Origin: Rhizophagus sp. LPA8_4_AMF
Taxonomy: Eukaryota; Glomeromycota; Glomeromycetes; Glomerales; Glomeraceae
Direction: 5' to 3'
Assembly: GCA_021464525.1 (NCBI GenBank)
Contig: JADRCO010000966.1
Coordinates: 1 to 24,099, forward strand
DNA: 24,099 bases
The notes under the pieces are model-generated. The model saw only the letters and a list, made by a program, of their open reading frames with translations, was not told the DNA's origin and did not search any database. The translations under genes were made by a program, and so were the position numbers. Shown piece after piece: positions 1-9,320 of this stretch; positions within the stretch are counted from its first letter, which is position 1, and every line of letters begins with the position of its first letter.

Positions 1-120
1 AAGCAAACAGATAGATTATGGTAACGTAATAAAAACTTCACTATATGATGGTAAGTATAAAATCACAAACTTGTTATTAATTATTTATATACATTTATTA
101 ATAAGATTACTTTTAATTAG

Positions 121-2265
121 GTATAGATTCAGGTCTAATAGAGCTCAAATTGTCAGGTGAATATTTATCTGTAAGTTATATACAGTTATGGAATTTAAAT
201 TTATTTACTTATTAAATTTTACATTAGATAATTTCGGTGAGGGCAATGAAGATGATTGTGAGGATAATGATGAGGATGATGAAAATTAATCGAAATCCAT
301 GATATTTTAAAGGCATATTATATTCAATCGCTTGTTTACTCGTAGACTGATTAATAATAATAATAATTTAAATATCATGATAATATAATAACTCTTAGGC
401 TATTTCGTTTTTTACTTTCTTTATGCCTTTTGTACCTTTTATACTATTTTGAATTTCGACAATATATTCCTAAATCAAATCAAAGAAGGTTTTGGCAAAT
501 AAAATAATTTTTATTTGAATTTAATTTTTAAAATATTTATCGACAAAGACAAATAATATTATAAATATTATTTCAATTTTTTACTTTGCTGAATACTGAG
601 TATTCTTATATAAAATATCAATACATTAGTCATGAACTATCTACCATTCATCGCAAAAACAAAATAATTCGCCTTAAAATATGGGAATAGAAATAGGAAT
701 AAAGTTATAATTATATTAATTATCTATACAATTAATCTTCAAATGTTCTTTTTTGGCCTAAAAGATTAACATAAGTATTATTTATATTCTCATTTTCCAC
801 TGATTTAAGATTCTAGTTGCTTGGTCAACAAGTTATTATTTCTCACATAATTTTCAAGCGAAAGTATTTCATGTGCTTCGGTGGGATAAGCATCTCCGCA
901 GATTTGTTCAGCAAAGGTCATCGAAAACACAACGCCATCGTATGCGTTCTTTTGTTCACTCATATCGTAGCTCGAAGCCACCTTCTTGCCTTTGTACTCT
1001 CTCTCAACATAATGTTTATAATGATCACTATTCGTTACATCTTTTACTCATCATTGAAACATAATTTGTCGATGACCGCCAGTTTGTAAATGTGTAGTAG
1101 TGTAAAATGTTTTTTGTGCATGTAATCAGGTGATTAATCACGTTATTTAAACATTAGAAAACTCGAAGACAAGCTCAAGTAAGGTCTTAATGATTTGCCG
1201 AGAACAAACTATGGAAAGAAGACAAGGATTGATCCGTGCTTGGTAGAAATGATTATCATGTAGAGACAATATGTCAACTTTGGTTCTCTTTGTAATCCCA
1301 GCTACAACTGAATATCCTTTTTCTTCAGTAATGGATAGAAAAAAGTAGAATAAAACATATGTATTTTCGGGTATTTCCCCGGTTCGCTACATGTTTGAGA
1401 ATCAGATCGATATAAAAGTTTATCACTTAATCATTTAATCAGCCTCGTTTTTTTGGTAATTTTCACCTTATTCCCTCTACAAGGATTTTGTCACCCGAAT
1501 TCAACATAACGACAAGCTTCCTAATGTTAATGAGAGATACTCATCAGTGGCGGACTTCTTATTTGTCACATTATCATTATATAGTGATGATTCATTACGT
1601 GGCGATTTGAGTGATAATTCACGACATATAAGCCCTTAAGGTTATCATTATTCTCTTTTATGTACTTAATCGCAGCTTGTACTCTCATTTCCCAACTTTT
1701 CGAGACATCGCAATTCTTCTTGAATCTTTTTAGTTGCATATTCCCGATTTTCTTATATAATTTTTTACTTTCTTAGATATACTTTCTTGCAGTTCTTTCG
1801 ATTCAGCTTCAATCAAAAATTCTTCTGGATTCTTTACATATTGTAGTACTTTCGTTTTAGAACACCATTCATCTTCATCGGTTTTTAAGCCAATTGAGAT
1901 GACATCTGTCGATCACTATTGTAATATGATCAACACAAGTTATATAACATTTCTTACTAATCATCAGACTTTTTTACTACATTCACTATCGATTTATCAC
2001 ACATCAAGAATTTAATTTATTATGTATTTGAAGATCAAGAAGTTCAAAATAAATTTATCTGCTCAAATTTCTTTAGGTATAACAAGGTTGTTATACGTGT
2101 GTCTTCATTCTGCGGTAAAAGTAGCTCTTTTATGAACTCAAACAAGAAGCTGAACTATGTCTTGGCGATAGAGAGTAGTTGTGTGCTGAAACGTATCGGG
2201 CTTGTCCGTACTGAGACACACGATGATGTTGGGCTAGCTATAGGTGTAGAATAATTAAACGTATG
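121..2265 (-). pseudogene. Ulp1-type protease pseudogene, copy 1 (C-terminal half plus 3' flank)
   Basis: This is a decayed paralogue of the intact protease at 4144-6132. Similarity is easy to follow by eye. The 3' flank at 121-760 matches 3494-4190, sharing for example the phrase around tctaatagagctc and catgaactatc. The body at 760-2265 matches about 4190-5770 and ends abruptly in the segment coding for the SPTPSYVS repeats. The N-terminal part and start codon are absent. The reading frame is broken by many small deletions and stops, plus an insertion of about 140 bp at roughly 1100-1241. The catalytic residues are gone: the motif corresponding to NAYDCGVFS reads NAYDGVVFS (around 930-950), the region coding for the oxyanion glutamine is deleted, and the His-Trp pair is deleted near 1075. 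Plus-strand open frames here are antisense noise. I am confident that it is a dead copy; the boundaries are approximate. Confidence 0.85.
1100..1241. other. Foreign insertion inside protease pseudogene copy 1
   Basis: When copy 1 is laid against the intact gene, sequence corresponding to about 4625 is followed by roughly 140 bp with no counterpart. The alignment then resumes at the segment resembling gatcaccatgtcgagag. I see no clear terminal inverted repeats or target-site duplication, so its origin is unknown. Confidence 0.5.
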
Positions 2266-3039
2266 AGGATTCTCCTGGGGTTTCAATCACGTGAAAGTAA
2301 TCTTTTCAGGTGACGGATATTGAGAGTGGGCTCACCAGTTCTTTTGATTCAGCTTTTGTGGCATTAGTTGTGCTTTTACAATCCAATACTACAATATCAA
2401 AAGAAAAAGTTTATAGTTGCTTACTGTATAGCACCGCTGAAAGATCCCCTTATGATCCATACCGCACAAACATTCAAGGGATACAATAGTTTAAATTGAT
2501 TTGGGTAATATTTCTAATAATACTCCGTAAAAAACAATTCTTTATATTACATTTATTATTTGCGTGCATTTATTACTTTGTGAAGAGAGGTGAAAGAAAA
2601 TTTAAAGCGAAAGTTTCATTTAAACAATTGATTTTCATCAATAATCTGATAATCGAACACGTAATACCAAAAGTTGTAAGATCACAATTTTTTAGTCGGC
2701 CGAGCCTAACAGCTTAGGGACAATAACAGGAAGGTGATTCTACTTTGATGAGATTTTACTATCAAATATAGCTTAGACGACTTCGTGTAAACGATGTTAT
2801 GTCTTAAAGTTTTAAAGTAACAGTCTTGGTTTATGAATATAATAAAAGAAGGAAACCAAAAATAATGATAATTTTATTAAAAGAAACGCGAAAAATTTAT
2901 TCAAAAATGATAAATGTTTAAAGTGGATTTAGTACGAAAAATTTTTTGTGAGTCATAATCGGATGATAAAAATTTTTGTTCTTAAGATAAAACCCGTTCG
3001 GCGGGTCGAATAAAAGTAAATTTTAATGCTTTGTAGCAT
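2266..3039. other. Intergenic stretch between protease copy 1 and kinase relic
   Basis: No convincing gene was found. A perfect TCACGTGA sits just past the truncated edge of copy 1. The open frame at 2496-2717 has no recognisable domain and looks like chance. A small hairpin-like sequence (cccgttcggcggg) lies near 2994-3006. Confidence 0.4.
2287..2294. promoter_or_regulatory. TCACGTGA palindrome (E-box / Cbf1-type site)
   Basis: This is a perfect 8 bp palindrome about 20 bp beyond the broken 5' edge of protease copy 1. The same octamer occurs upstream of the other three copies. CACGTG is the core recognised by bHLH factors such as yeast Cbf1; that this site is bound is inference. Confidence 0.4.
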
Positions 3040-3360
3040 GATAGAATTAAAGGTTGCATGAATAAGGAATATGTAGCACGAGTCATGGATTATCAGATTT
3101 TGGATTATCAAGACCATCAGAAAAAATTTACGGCGTACTAGGGGTTTTATTTATAAAGTATTAAAAAGGTAAATAACATTATGCCATGCTGATATTTATA
3201 GTTTGGCATTATGATGACAGAATTATCATCTGGTCTCTTTTATACCTGACTTTAATAAAGGTACTTCCGAACTTTATAAAAGTTGGGCTTATACAGTAAA
3301 TGTATGGATGCATAATTCTGAGAAGAGACCAATTGCAAGTTATTTAGAAAAGAATATATC
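3040..3360 (+). pseudogene. Tyrosine-kinase-like protein kinase remnant
   Basis: Two pieces of a protein kinase domain can be read on the plus strand. At about 3090-3140 the frame gives LSDFGLSRPSEKIYGVL, which contains the DFG magnesium-binding motif and the start of the activation segment. It then runs into GVLFIKY and a stop where the APE motif should be. At about 3190-3235, after a frame change, the sequence reads ADIYS, then GIMMTELSSG, matching subdomain IX. At about 3305-3350 WMHNSEKRPIASYLEK resembles the CW-xx-xPEKRPTAS signature at the end of the domain. Stops and frameshifts separate these blocks, and the N-lobe and catalytic loop are not recognisable. This family is greatly expanded in arbuscular mycorrhizal fungi (family knowledge). 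It is a relic and not a functional gene. Confidence 0.75.
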
Positions 3361-4143
3361 ATATTTGGTATGATTGTTTAAGTGAAAATACTAGTAAATT
3401 AAAGTGGAATTTGATATTTCTGAAAAGAAATTCCAAATGTACATTATTAGAAATCTGGAAATTCGGATTTTAAATATGTAAATTTATTACATAGATTTAG
3501 ATTCAAGTCTAATAGAGCTCGAATATTTATATTATGTAATTATGAAAATTAAAAATTTATATACTTGTATTTATTATAATATCTAATAATATTTTAAGGC
3601 ATATATATCATTTATATATTTTCTTAAGATCATATAATTCAGGTTTAACAAACTCATCCGACGGTATCTGATCGCTTTCGATACGCCTTCAATACTCTAA
3701 CTGATTAATGAAAACATTCTTGGTAAATGCTTTCACCAGTATATAATATAACCACACACAATGTTATATTTTATTTATATTTAATTTATAACAAAAAATC
3801 AATGTATAATAAATACGTTAACTTCTTTCATACCTTTTATAACTCTCGCCAATATATTCAATATATTACATAAATAAATCAAAAAGGTTTTTGCATAGTG
3901 CAAACTAATCATAATTTTTTAATTAAACTTAAATTTAATTTTAAAATGTTTCTAATATCGATAGAGAGAGAAATATAAGAAAAATAATAATATAATATTA
4001 TTCAATTTTCACCTTTGCTGAGTGGGTATTTTATATATATATATATATATAATATCATACATTAATCATGAACTATCTTCCATTCATTAATAATTCACCA
4101 AAAACACAAAAATTCATAGGAATAAAACGTATAATTATCTTAA
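3361..4143. other. 3' flank of the intact protease gene, shared with copy 1
   Basis: There is no gene here. From about 3494 onward this flank is a diverged copy of 121-760, which shows that the duplication unit extends about 650 bp past the stop codon. It includes a perfect TA microsatellite at 4032-4051 that is much shorter in copy 1. Confidence 0.6.
4032..4051. repeat. (TA)n microsatellite
   Basis: An alternating TA run in the 3' flank of the intact protease gene. The equivalent place in copy 1 (about 607-618) has only a few TA steps, so it expanded after the duplication or was lost from copy 1. Confidence 0.8.
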
Positions 4144-6132
4144 TTACCTAATATACAACTGATCTTCGAATGTTCTTTTTTGGCCTGAAGAATTAACATA
4201 ATTATTAGTTATACTCCCATTTCTCACTGGTTCTGAGACTTTACAAGGTTGAAGTTGCTGGTCAACAGGCAACAACTCTGAATTTATTATTTCCCACATC
4301 ATTTTCAAGCGAAAGTATTTCATGTACTTCGGTGGAGTAAAAAGCACTGAAGCACCTCTGCTGATGTGTTCAGCAAAGGTCATCGAGAACACACCACAAT
4401 CGTACGCGTTAGTTTGCTGAGGTAAATTATTCGCTCTGTAGTACTTCCATTCACTCGTATCGTAGCTTGACGCCTTCTTCTTGTCTTTATACTCTTCCTC
4501 AACATAATGTTTCAATAATGATAACACTGATTCATTACATCCTTTACTCATTGAATCATAATATTCCAATCGGCGTTCTTTAATGTTGATAACCGCCAAA
4601 GCCCAATGAATTTGTAAATGTATAGGAACGATCACCATGTCGAGAGAAAATATATCAATTTTAGCTCTCTTTGTAATCCTAGCTACACCTGAATATCCTT
4701 TTTTCTCCAGTAATGGATAGAAAAAAGTATTAAACATATGTATTTTCGGGTATTTTTCCGGTTCTCTAGCGGCGCGTTTGAGAATCAGCTCGACATAGAA
4801 GTTTATCACTTCATCATTTAACCAGCCTCGTTTTTTAAGAGTAATTAGGTCATTTCCACGCACTGAAACCTTGTCCCCCTCTACAAGAATCTTGTCACCT
4901 GAATTCAACATAACGACAAGCTTCTCGGCTTGTTCTAATGTCAATGAGGGATACCCATCACATTGAACCCAGTCTCGTAAACGTCTTGTGGCAGATTTCT
5001 TCTTATTTGTCACATTACCATTATATAGTGATGATTCATTACGCGGCGATTTAAGTGATAATTCACGACATATATAAGCCTTAAGGTTATCGTTATTCTT
5101 ATTTTCTTCTTTTATATGCTTAATCGCGGCTTGTACTCCCATTTCTTCGACTGTTTCGAGACATCGCAATTCTTCTTGGATTTCTTCTTTAGTTGCATAT
5201 TCTCGATTTTCTTCCATAATTTCCTTAGATATACTTTCTTGTAACTCTCTCGATCCAGCTTCAATTGAAAATACTTCCGGATTCTCTACATATTGCAATA
5301 CTAGTGTTTTATAACACCATTCATCTTCTTCATCGGTCTTTTTAAGTCTTTGAAATGACCTCCGCTGATCACCTGTTCTCCTATTATAATATGACCAACA
5401 TAATGTTTCTTGTGGCACTAATACTCGTTGATTGTCTTCAGACTTTTCTACTACTCTCTCTACATTCACTATCGACTTATTATATATCCATGAATTTAGT
5501 TTATTATATATCTGAGGGTCAAGAAGCTCGAGTGAATTTATCTGTTCAAATGTCTTCGTATTATAATAGGTATAACAAGATTGTTGTATACATGTCTTCA
5601 CCAATGATGGAGGTGGAGGTAGCTCTTTTGTAAACTCAATCGAAGAAGCTGAGCTAAGTCTTGGCGATAGGGAGTAGTTATGTGCCGAAACATATGAAGG
5701 TGTCGGACTTGACCGTACTGAAACATATGACGGTGTCGGGCTAGCTATAGGTGTAGAGTAATCATACGTAGGATCTTTTAGGCCATTTATGCCTTTTTCT
5801 GCTCGTTTCTGAAATGTAAGGGGAATTAAAGGTCTTGATCTTTCGATAGTTGTATCTAATCTAGCTGGTGACTTAAACTTATCGGCTACACCAAATTTAT
5901 TCTCATATGATTCTAACAAATTTTTTGAAATAGCTGGTGGCTTAAATTTCTTGGCTACACCAAAAGTATTCTCATATAATTCTAATAATTCTTTTGGAAC
6001 ATTGGTATATCGTTGTTTTGATATTTTTATAAGTCTATCAAATCTTTCTTGTGCTTTTCGTTCATTTCTTCTCATCGTTATTCGACCATGCATAACTCTT
6101 TTCTCTGGGCTTTTAGAACCCCAACATTCCAT
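4144..6132 (-). CDS. ULP1: Ulp1/SENP-family SUMO-specific cysteine protease (peptidase C48)
   Basis: This intronless gene codes for 662 residues. Proteases of this family mature SUMO and remove it from conjugates, usually at the nuclear envelope or in the nucleus. The C-terminal 200 residues form a complete C48 domain: GWLNDEVINFY (about residue 436), IHWALAVI with the catalytic His at 509, LEYYDSM with Asp at 526, and PQQTNAYDCGVFS with the oxyanion Gln at 573 and nucleophile Cys at 579. The N-terminal 350 residues are polar and probably disordered. They contain two tandem copies of an LLE-YEN-FGVA-KFK unit (residues 45-90) and a doubled SPTPSYV segment (130-147). The frame is open for another 44 codons upstream to 6264, but that stretch is low-complexity and is not conserved as a frame in copy 3. 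I therefore chose the ATG at 6132, which gives MECWGSKSPEK. Whether it acts on SUMO or another ubiquitin-like protein cannot be seen from sequence. Confidence 0.92.
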   Translation of the reverse strand: MECWGSKSPEKRVMHGRITMRRNERKAQERFDRLIKISKQRYTNVPKELLELYENTFGVAKKFKPPAISKNLLESYENKFGVADKFKSPARLDTTIERSRPLIPLTFQKRAEKGINGLKDPTYDYSTPIASPTPSYVSVRSSPTPSYVSAHNYSLSPRLSSASSIEFTKELPPPPSLVKTCIQQSCYTYYNTKTFEQINSLELLDPQIYNKLNSWIYNKSIVNVERVVEKSEDNQRVLVPQETLCWSYYNRRTGDQRRSFQRLKKTDEEDEWCYKTLVLQYVENPEVFSIEAGSRELQESISKEIMEENREYATKEEIQEELRCLETVEEMGVQAAIKHIKEENKNNDNLKAYICRELSLKSPRNESSLYNGNVTNKKKSATRRLRDWVQCDGYPSLTLEQAEKLVVMLNSGDKILVEGDKVSVRGNDLITLKKRGWLNDEVINFYVELILKRAAREPEKYPKIHMFNTFFYPLLEKKGYSGVARITKRAKIDIFSLDMVIVPIHLQIHWALAVINIKERRLEYYDSMSKGCNESVLSLLKHYVEEEYKDKKKASSYDTSEWKYYRANNLPQQTNAYDCGVFSMTFAEHISRGASVLFTPPKYMKYFRLKMMWEIINSELLPVDQQLQPCKVSEPVRNGSITNNYVNSSGQKRTFEDQLYIR

Positions 6133-6656
6133 TTTAAAGTAAAATAAAAACTGTGAAAAACGGTTCGTATGTTTAAAAAAAACTAAATCTGGATTGAAAA
6201 AAAAAAATCTGTAATTAGCCCAAAGTATAAAAATAGATTTAAACGAAATAAATCGTCCAAACAAACAAGTTTAATGGACCTTAAGTCAGATCTAACCTTG
6301 TTTCTGCTGCGATCTATAAAACCGTGAAATAAAATCCTTGAAATGAAGTAGATTATTTTCTCGCTCTAGAAAAAACGACAAAAACAATGCATGTGTTAGT
6401 CCAAAAAAGGAAGAGTAAATACTAGAAGCTTTTACTATTATTTATTGATCACGTGACTCGATTTTATTAACATCTGAAATCTGAAATTCAACATAATTAT
6501 AATAACGATGAAATAGGTAAATATATTTATTTACATTGTCTTCATATTTTGTTAAATTCTTATCATTTAATATACATATAGATCTAAAGAACAAAAATCG
6601 CCAATAGTAATACCTTTATTAAAATAAAACACTTTGTCGAAAAGGTAAAAATGGTC
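6133..6656 (-). promoter_or_regulatory. Upstream region of the intact protease gene
   Basis: No gene. The part from about 6236 to 6465 is recognisably shared with the region upstream of pseudogene copy 3 (about 7540-7680). Shared pieces include gatctaa, ttctcgct, the tgcatgtgtta/tgcacgtgtta segment and the TCACGTGA site. A conserved promoter was therefore duplicated along with the coding region. Confidence 0.55.
6449..6456. promoter_or_regulatory. TCACGTGA palindrome upstream of intact protease
   Basis: A perfect palindrome about 317 bp upstream of the chosen start codon, in the context tgatcacgtgact. The same context recurs upstream of copy 3. This is a candidate bHLH/Cbf1-type site. Confidence 0.5.
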
Positions 6657-7450
6657 TGTAGCATATTCATCATCCAACTTCTCGATTTCTTCTGCAATCT
6701 TATCCTTTCTTAGATATATTTTCTTATTCTTTTCGATTCAGCTTCAATTGAAAATTCTTTGGGATTCTCTACATATTGTATCTTACTCTTCATCTTCATC
6801 GATTATTTTTTGTCTTTGAAATGAACTCCGTTTTACTATCGTAATATGACCAACATTCTTATGCCACTAATACTCGCTCTTCAGACTTTTCTATATTCAC
6901 TGTCGATTTATCACATATCCATGAATTTAATTTATTATATATCTGAGGATCAAGAAGTTTAAACGAATTTACCTGTTCAAATGTCTTCGTATTATAATAG
7001 GTATAACAAGGTAGTTGTACATGTGTCCTCACCAATGAGTGAAGGTGATTCTTTAATCGAAGAAGCTGAACTAAGTATTGAATGTCGAGCTTGAAACACG
7101 ATGGTGTGAAGTTATAAAGTATAGTTATACGTATTATTATCTTTCAAACTGTTCGTATCCTCGTCAGCTCATTCCTGAAGTGCAAGGGAAATTAAAGGTC
7201 TTGATCTTTAAATGGCTGTGTTAGTTTCACCTATTCTAGCCGATAGCTTTGCTACACAAAAGTATTTTCATATAAACCCATCAATTCTTTTTGAAGCGTT
7301 GGTATATCGATTGAGATTTTTTTTTAAGATTATCATATCTTTCTTGTTTTCCTCGCTTCTTTCCCCATTGATATTTCAACTTGTTAACTCGACCTTTCAT
7401 AACACTACTCTCCGAGTTTTTAGGATCCCGACATTTCTAATTTTTAAAAA
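6657..7450 (-). pseudogene. Ulp1-type protease pseudogene, copy 3 (N-terminal half only)
   Basis: This matches about 5195-6140 of the intact gene on the same strand. Examples are the blocks around ttcgattcagcttcaattgaaaattc, tccatgaatttaatttattatatatctgagg and caaatgtcttcgtattataatagg. It stops at the place coding for roughly residue 313, before the catalytic domain, so no protease activity can be encoded. The equivalent of the start codon is changed (the ATG is replaced by TTA, next to a stop), and there are many indels. The SPTPSYVS repeat block is reduced. The antisense open frame at 7212-7475 is not a gene. Confidence 0.8.
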
Positions 7451-7871
7451 AATTGAAGTTATTAAAAAGATTTAAATAACCATAGAATTTTTAACAAATG
7501 AAACAAAAAATAAAAAGATAAAATTTGTAAATATAAATATGTTTAAACGTAATAATAGTCTAGATCTTACCGCGATCTAAAAATTCTGTGAATAAATCCT
7601 AGCAATAGAATCCAATATGTTCTCGCTTTACAAATATAAATGCACGTGTTAATCCATATTGTTGATCACGTGACTTGATTTACAATATAACGCGATCTCA
7701 CGTATGATATAGCTACTCCATTTTGTTTTAAATCAAAATTTTAAAATCAGAATAGTGAAAATACAGAGTCTCAAGATACACAATATATCCAATATAACAC
7801 AATATCTACTTAGTATCTATCCTTTATAGATGATACGATATAATTATGATTTTTAAAAGTATTAGAAGTAA
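7451..7871 (-). promoter_or_regulatory. Upstream region of pseudogene copy 3
   Basis: The segment at about 7540-7680 is a diverged copy of the intact gene's promoter region and includes the palindrome at 7666. Nothing recognisable lies between 7690 and 7871. Confidence 0.5.
7666..7673. promoter_or_regulatory. TCACGTGA palindrome upstream of copy 3
   Basis: A perfect palindrome in the context ttgatcacgtgacttgattt, nearly identical to the site upstream of the intact protease. It survives although the downstream gene is dead. Confidence 0.45.
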
Positions 7872-8039
7872 ATTCCATTTTTGCTTGAAGTCAAAATATT
7901 TTATTTTGTTACTGGTGGTGTTATAGCTGGTGGTGACGCAGGCGGCGCTGGACATCTGTTATACCACTTCGTCCCTACCATGCTCTTAGCGCTGATTTCC
8001 TTACACAACAAGATGCCAGACGTCTTAAAAAAGCTCTGA
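7872..8039 (+). pseudogene. Possible nitronate-monooxygenase-like fragment
   Basis: A 55-codon open stretch between stops contains VTGGVIAGGDAGGAGH followed by FVPTMLLAL, with base composition richer in GC than its surroundings. The Gly-rich pattern resembles the flavin-binding AQG-EAGGH motif of 2-nitropropane dioxygenase/nitronate monooxygenase, where a hydrophobic LxP segment follows. A second possible piece (FRTVPVVGVGTE, about 8219-8255, then a stop) follows. There is no start codon and no full domain. The family assignment is tentative; it may be a remnant of another TIM-barrel enzyme. Confidence 0.3.
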
Positions 8040-8548
8040 TAAAATAATTGGTGAAAGAGCAATGAAGGATCGGTTGAAGTACTAGGGACATGCAGGAGTC
8101 TAACCAGCTTCAGTTATTTTTCATAGTTTTTATATATAGATGTTTTCTTTATTCCTTAAATTTTTATTTTAACGAGTTATTGTTAATTTAAATTTTTAGT
8201 GGAAAGAAGAACAGAGCCTTTTCGTACAGTCCCCGTTGTGGGAGTAGGCACTGAGTAGGCTGTCCCGGCTTAGTATCGTATATAGAGTAATTTTGCATTT
8301 GTCATGCCTTTGATATCTACTTATGTTTCTCAATGTATTAAATAAAATATATTAAAGTAAACTATGGTGATAAGATTCATTATAAGAATACATTTAATTT
8401 AAATTTTAAAATACCGAAAAATCGCACGAGTTCATTTTTTGCACATTAATGCCTATTCATTCAATATAGGCAAGTCTACAGTTATCAGTAGTAAAGTCCT
8501 CATTAAAACATAACACTCCATCGGACACAACGTAAAAGTAAAAGGAAA
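8040..8548. other. Intergenic stretch with possible decayed coding pieces
   Basis: No gene can be supported. The segment at about 8200-8280 is markedly less AT-rich than its surroundings and may be the continuation of the relic at 7872-8039, since an acceptor-like ttttag precedes it. The remainder is AT-rich and featureless. Confidence 0.3.
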
Positions 8549-8656
8549 TCATGCTTTCTTCAAGGCCTTGCTTTTTCTGTCAGCAGATGAATTTGCGCCT
8601 GCTTTAAATTCAGTTATATGCTGGGAACTCCACCCCTGCCTGAGAACGATGGCTCT
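8549..8656 (-). pseudogene. Unassigned C-terminal protein remnant, 35 codons
   Basis: On the minus strand a short open stretch reads as a plausible protein tail containing LRQGWSSQHITEFKAGANS, then ADRKSKALKKA and a stop. Its amino-acid make-up and base composition differ from the surrounding AT-rich noise. It is bounded upstream by an in-frame stop, with no start codon and no detectable splice acceptor that would rescue it. An adjacent hairpin (cttcagtc, three bases, gactgaag) spans its 5' end. I do not recognise the family. Confidence 0.25.
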
Positions 8657-8734
8657 TCAGTCAAAGACTGAAGGTTTAGATGGACAATCAGTAGGAAACT
8701 GTATAAGTGAATTATAAATAGTTCACACCCATCT

Positions 8735-9320
8735 GACTTCTTCATATTTTCGATTTCTTATACAATCTTACACCTTTCGATTCAGCTTCAATTGAAAATT
8801 CTTCTGATCGTATCTTCATTAGTTTTTCCAAGTCTTTGAAATGATATACGATGGTTGCCTGTCTTCCTATTATAATACGTCCAACATAATCTTTCCAGTG
8901 GTTCTATTCAACTAGGTATAAGTCTCTGTACATTCATTATCGATTTAGTATAGGTAAAAGGCTCTTGTCTTTCATTGATCTAGTTGCGACAGCTTGAACT
9001 CCTTAAACACTCTCACATAAATCTGAAAATTAATAATATATGCTGTACTAATACTTTTTTTTTGATTCTTTCTGGCCATTTCTCCCTCCGTCGCGCTAAA
9101 GAAAAATTTGATTTTGGACCTTTTTAGGTTGTTAACATCATTTTCAAGTAGTTTTTGTGTATGAGAAACTGGCCTTTGATGGCTGCATTAGCTACGGCTA
9201 ATCCAATCTTTTTGATCAGTTCGCACCTTTTCCATTGAATTTAATTTGTTAACTCGACAATTCATAATTCTTTTCTCTGATCTTTTAAGCTACAATCTCA
9301 TTTTTTAACAATAAAAAAAT
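8735..9320 (-). pseudogene. Ulp1-type protease pseudogene, copy 4 (heavily decayed N-terminal half)
   Basis: Two blocks align with the intact gene. The segment at 8735-8970 matches about 5200-5490, including ttcgattcagcttcaattgaaaattcttc, aagtctttgaaatga and attataat-cgtccaacataat. The segment at about 9170-9320 matches 5880-6180, around the original start codon. Between them the repeat-rich middle is lost or unrecognisable. It ends at the same position as copy 3, before the catalytic domain, and shares with copy 3 the phrase ttgttaactcgac where the intact gene reads cgttattcgac. Copies 3 and 4 are therefore probably closer to each other than to the intact gene. Confidence 0.7.

Noticed and set aside
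817..1089. Plus-strand open frames over copy 1
   Set aside because: They are antisense to the protease pseudogene and show no domain of their own.
5355..5633. Plus-strand open frame inside the protease gene
   Set aside because: It is an antisense shadow of the intact protease coding sequence.
6133..6264. 44-codon N-terminal extension of the protease frame
   Set aside because: It is Phe-rich low-complexity sequence upstream of a better ATG, and the aligned region of copy 3 does not keep it as a frame.
7212..7475. Plus-strand open frame of 87 codons
   Set aside because: It is antisense to pseudogene copy 3 and its residues reflect AT-rich composition.
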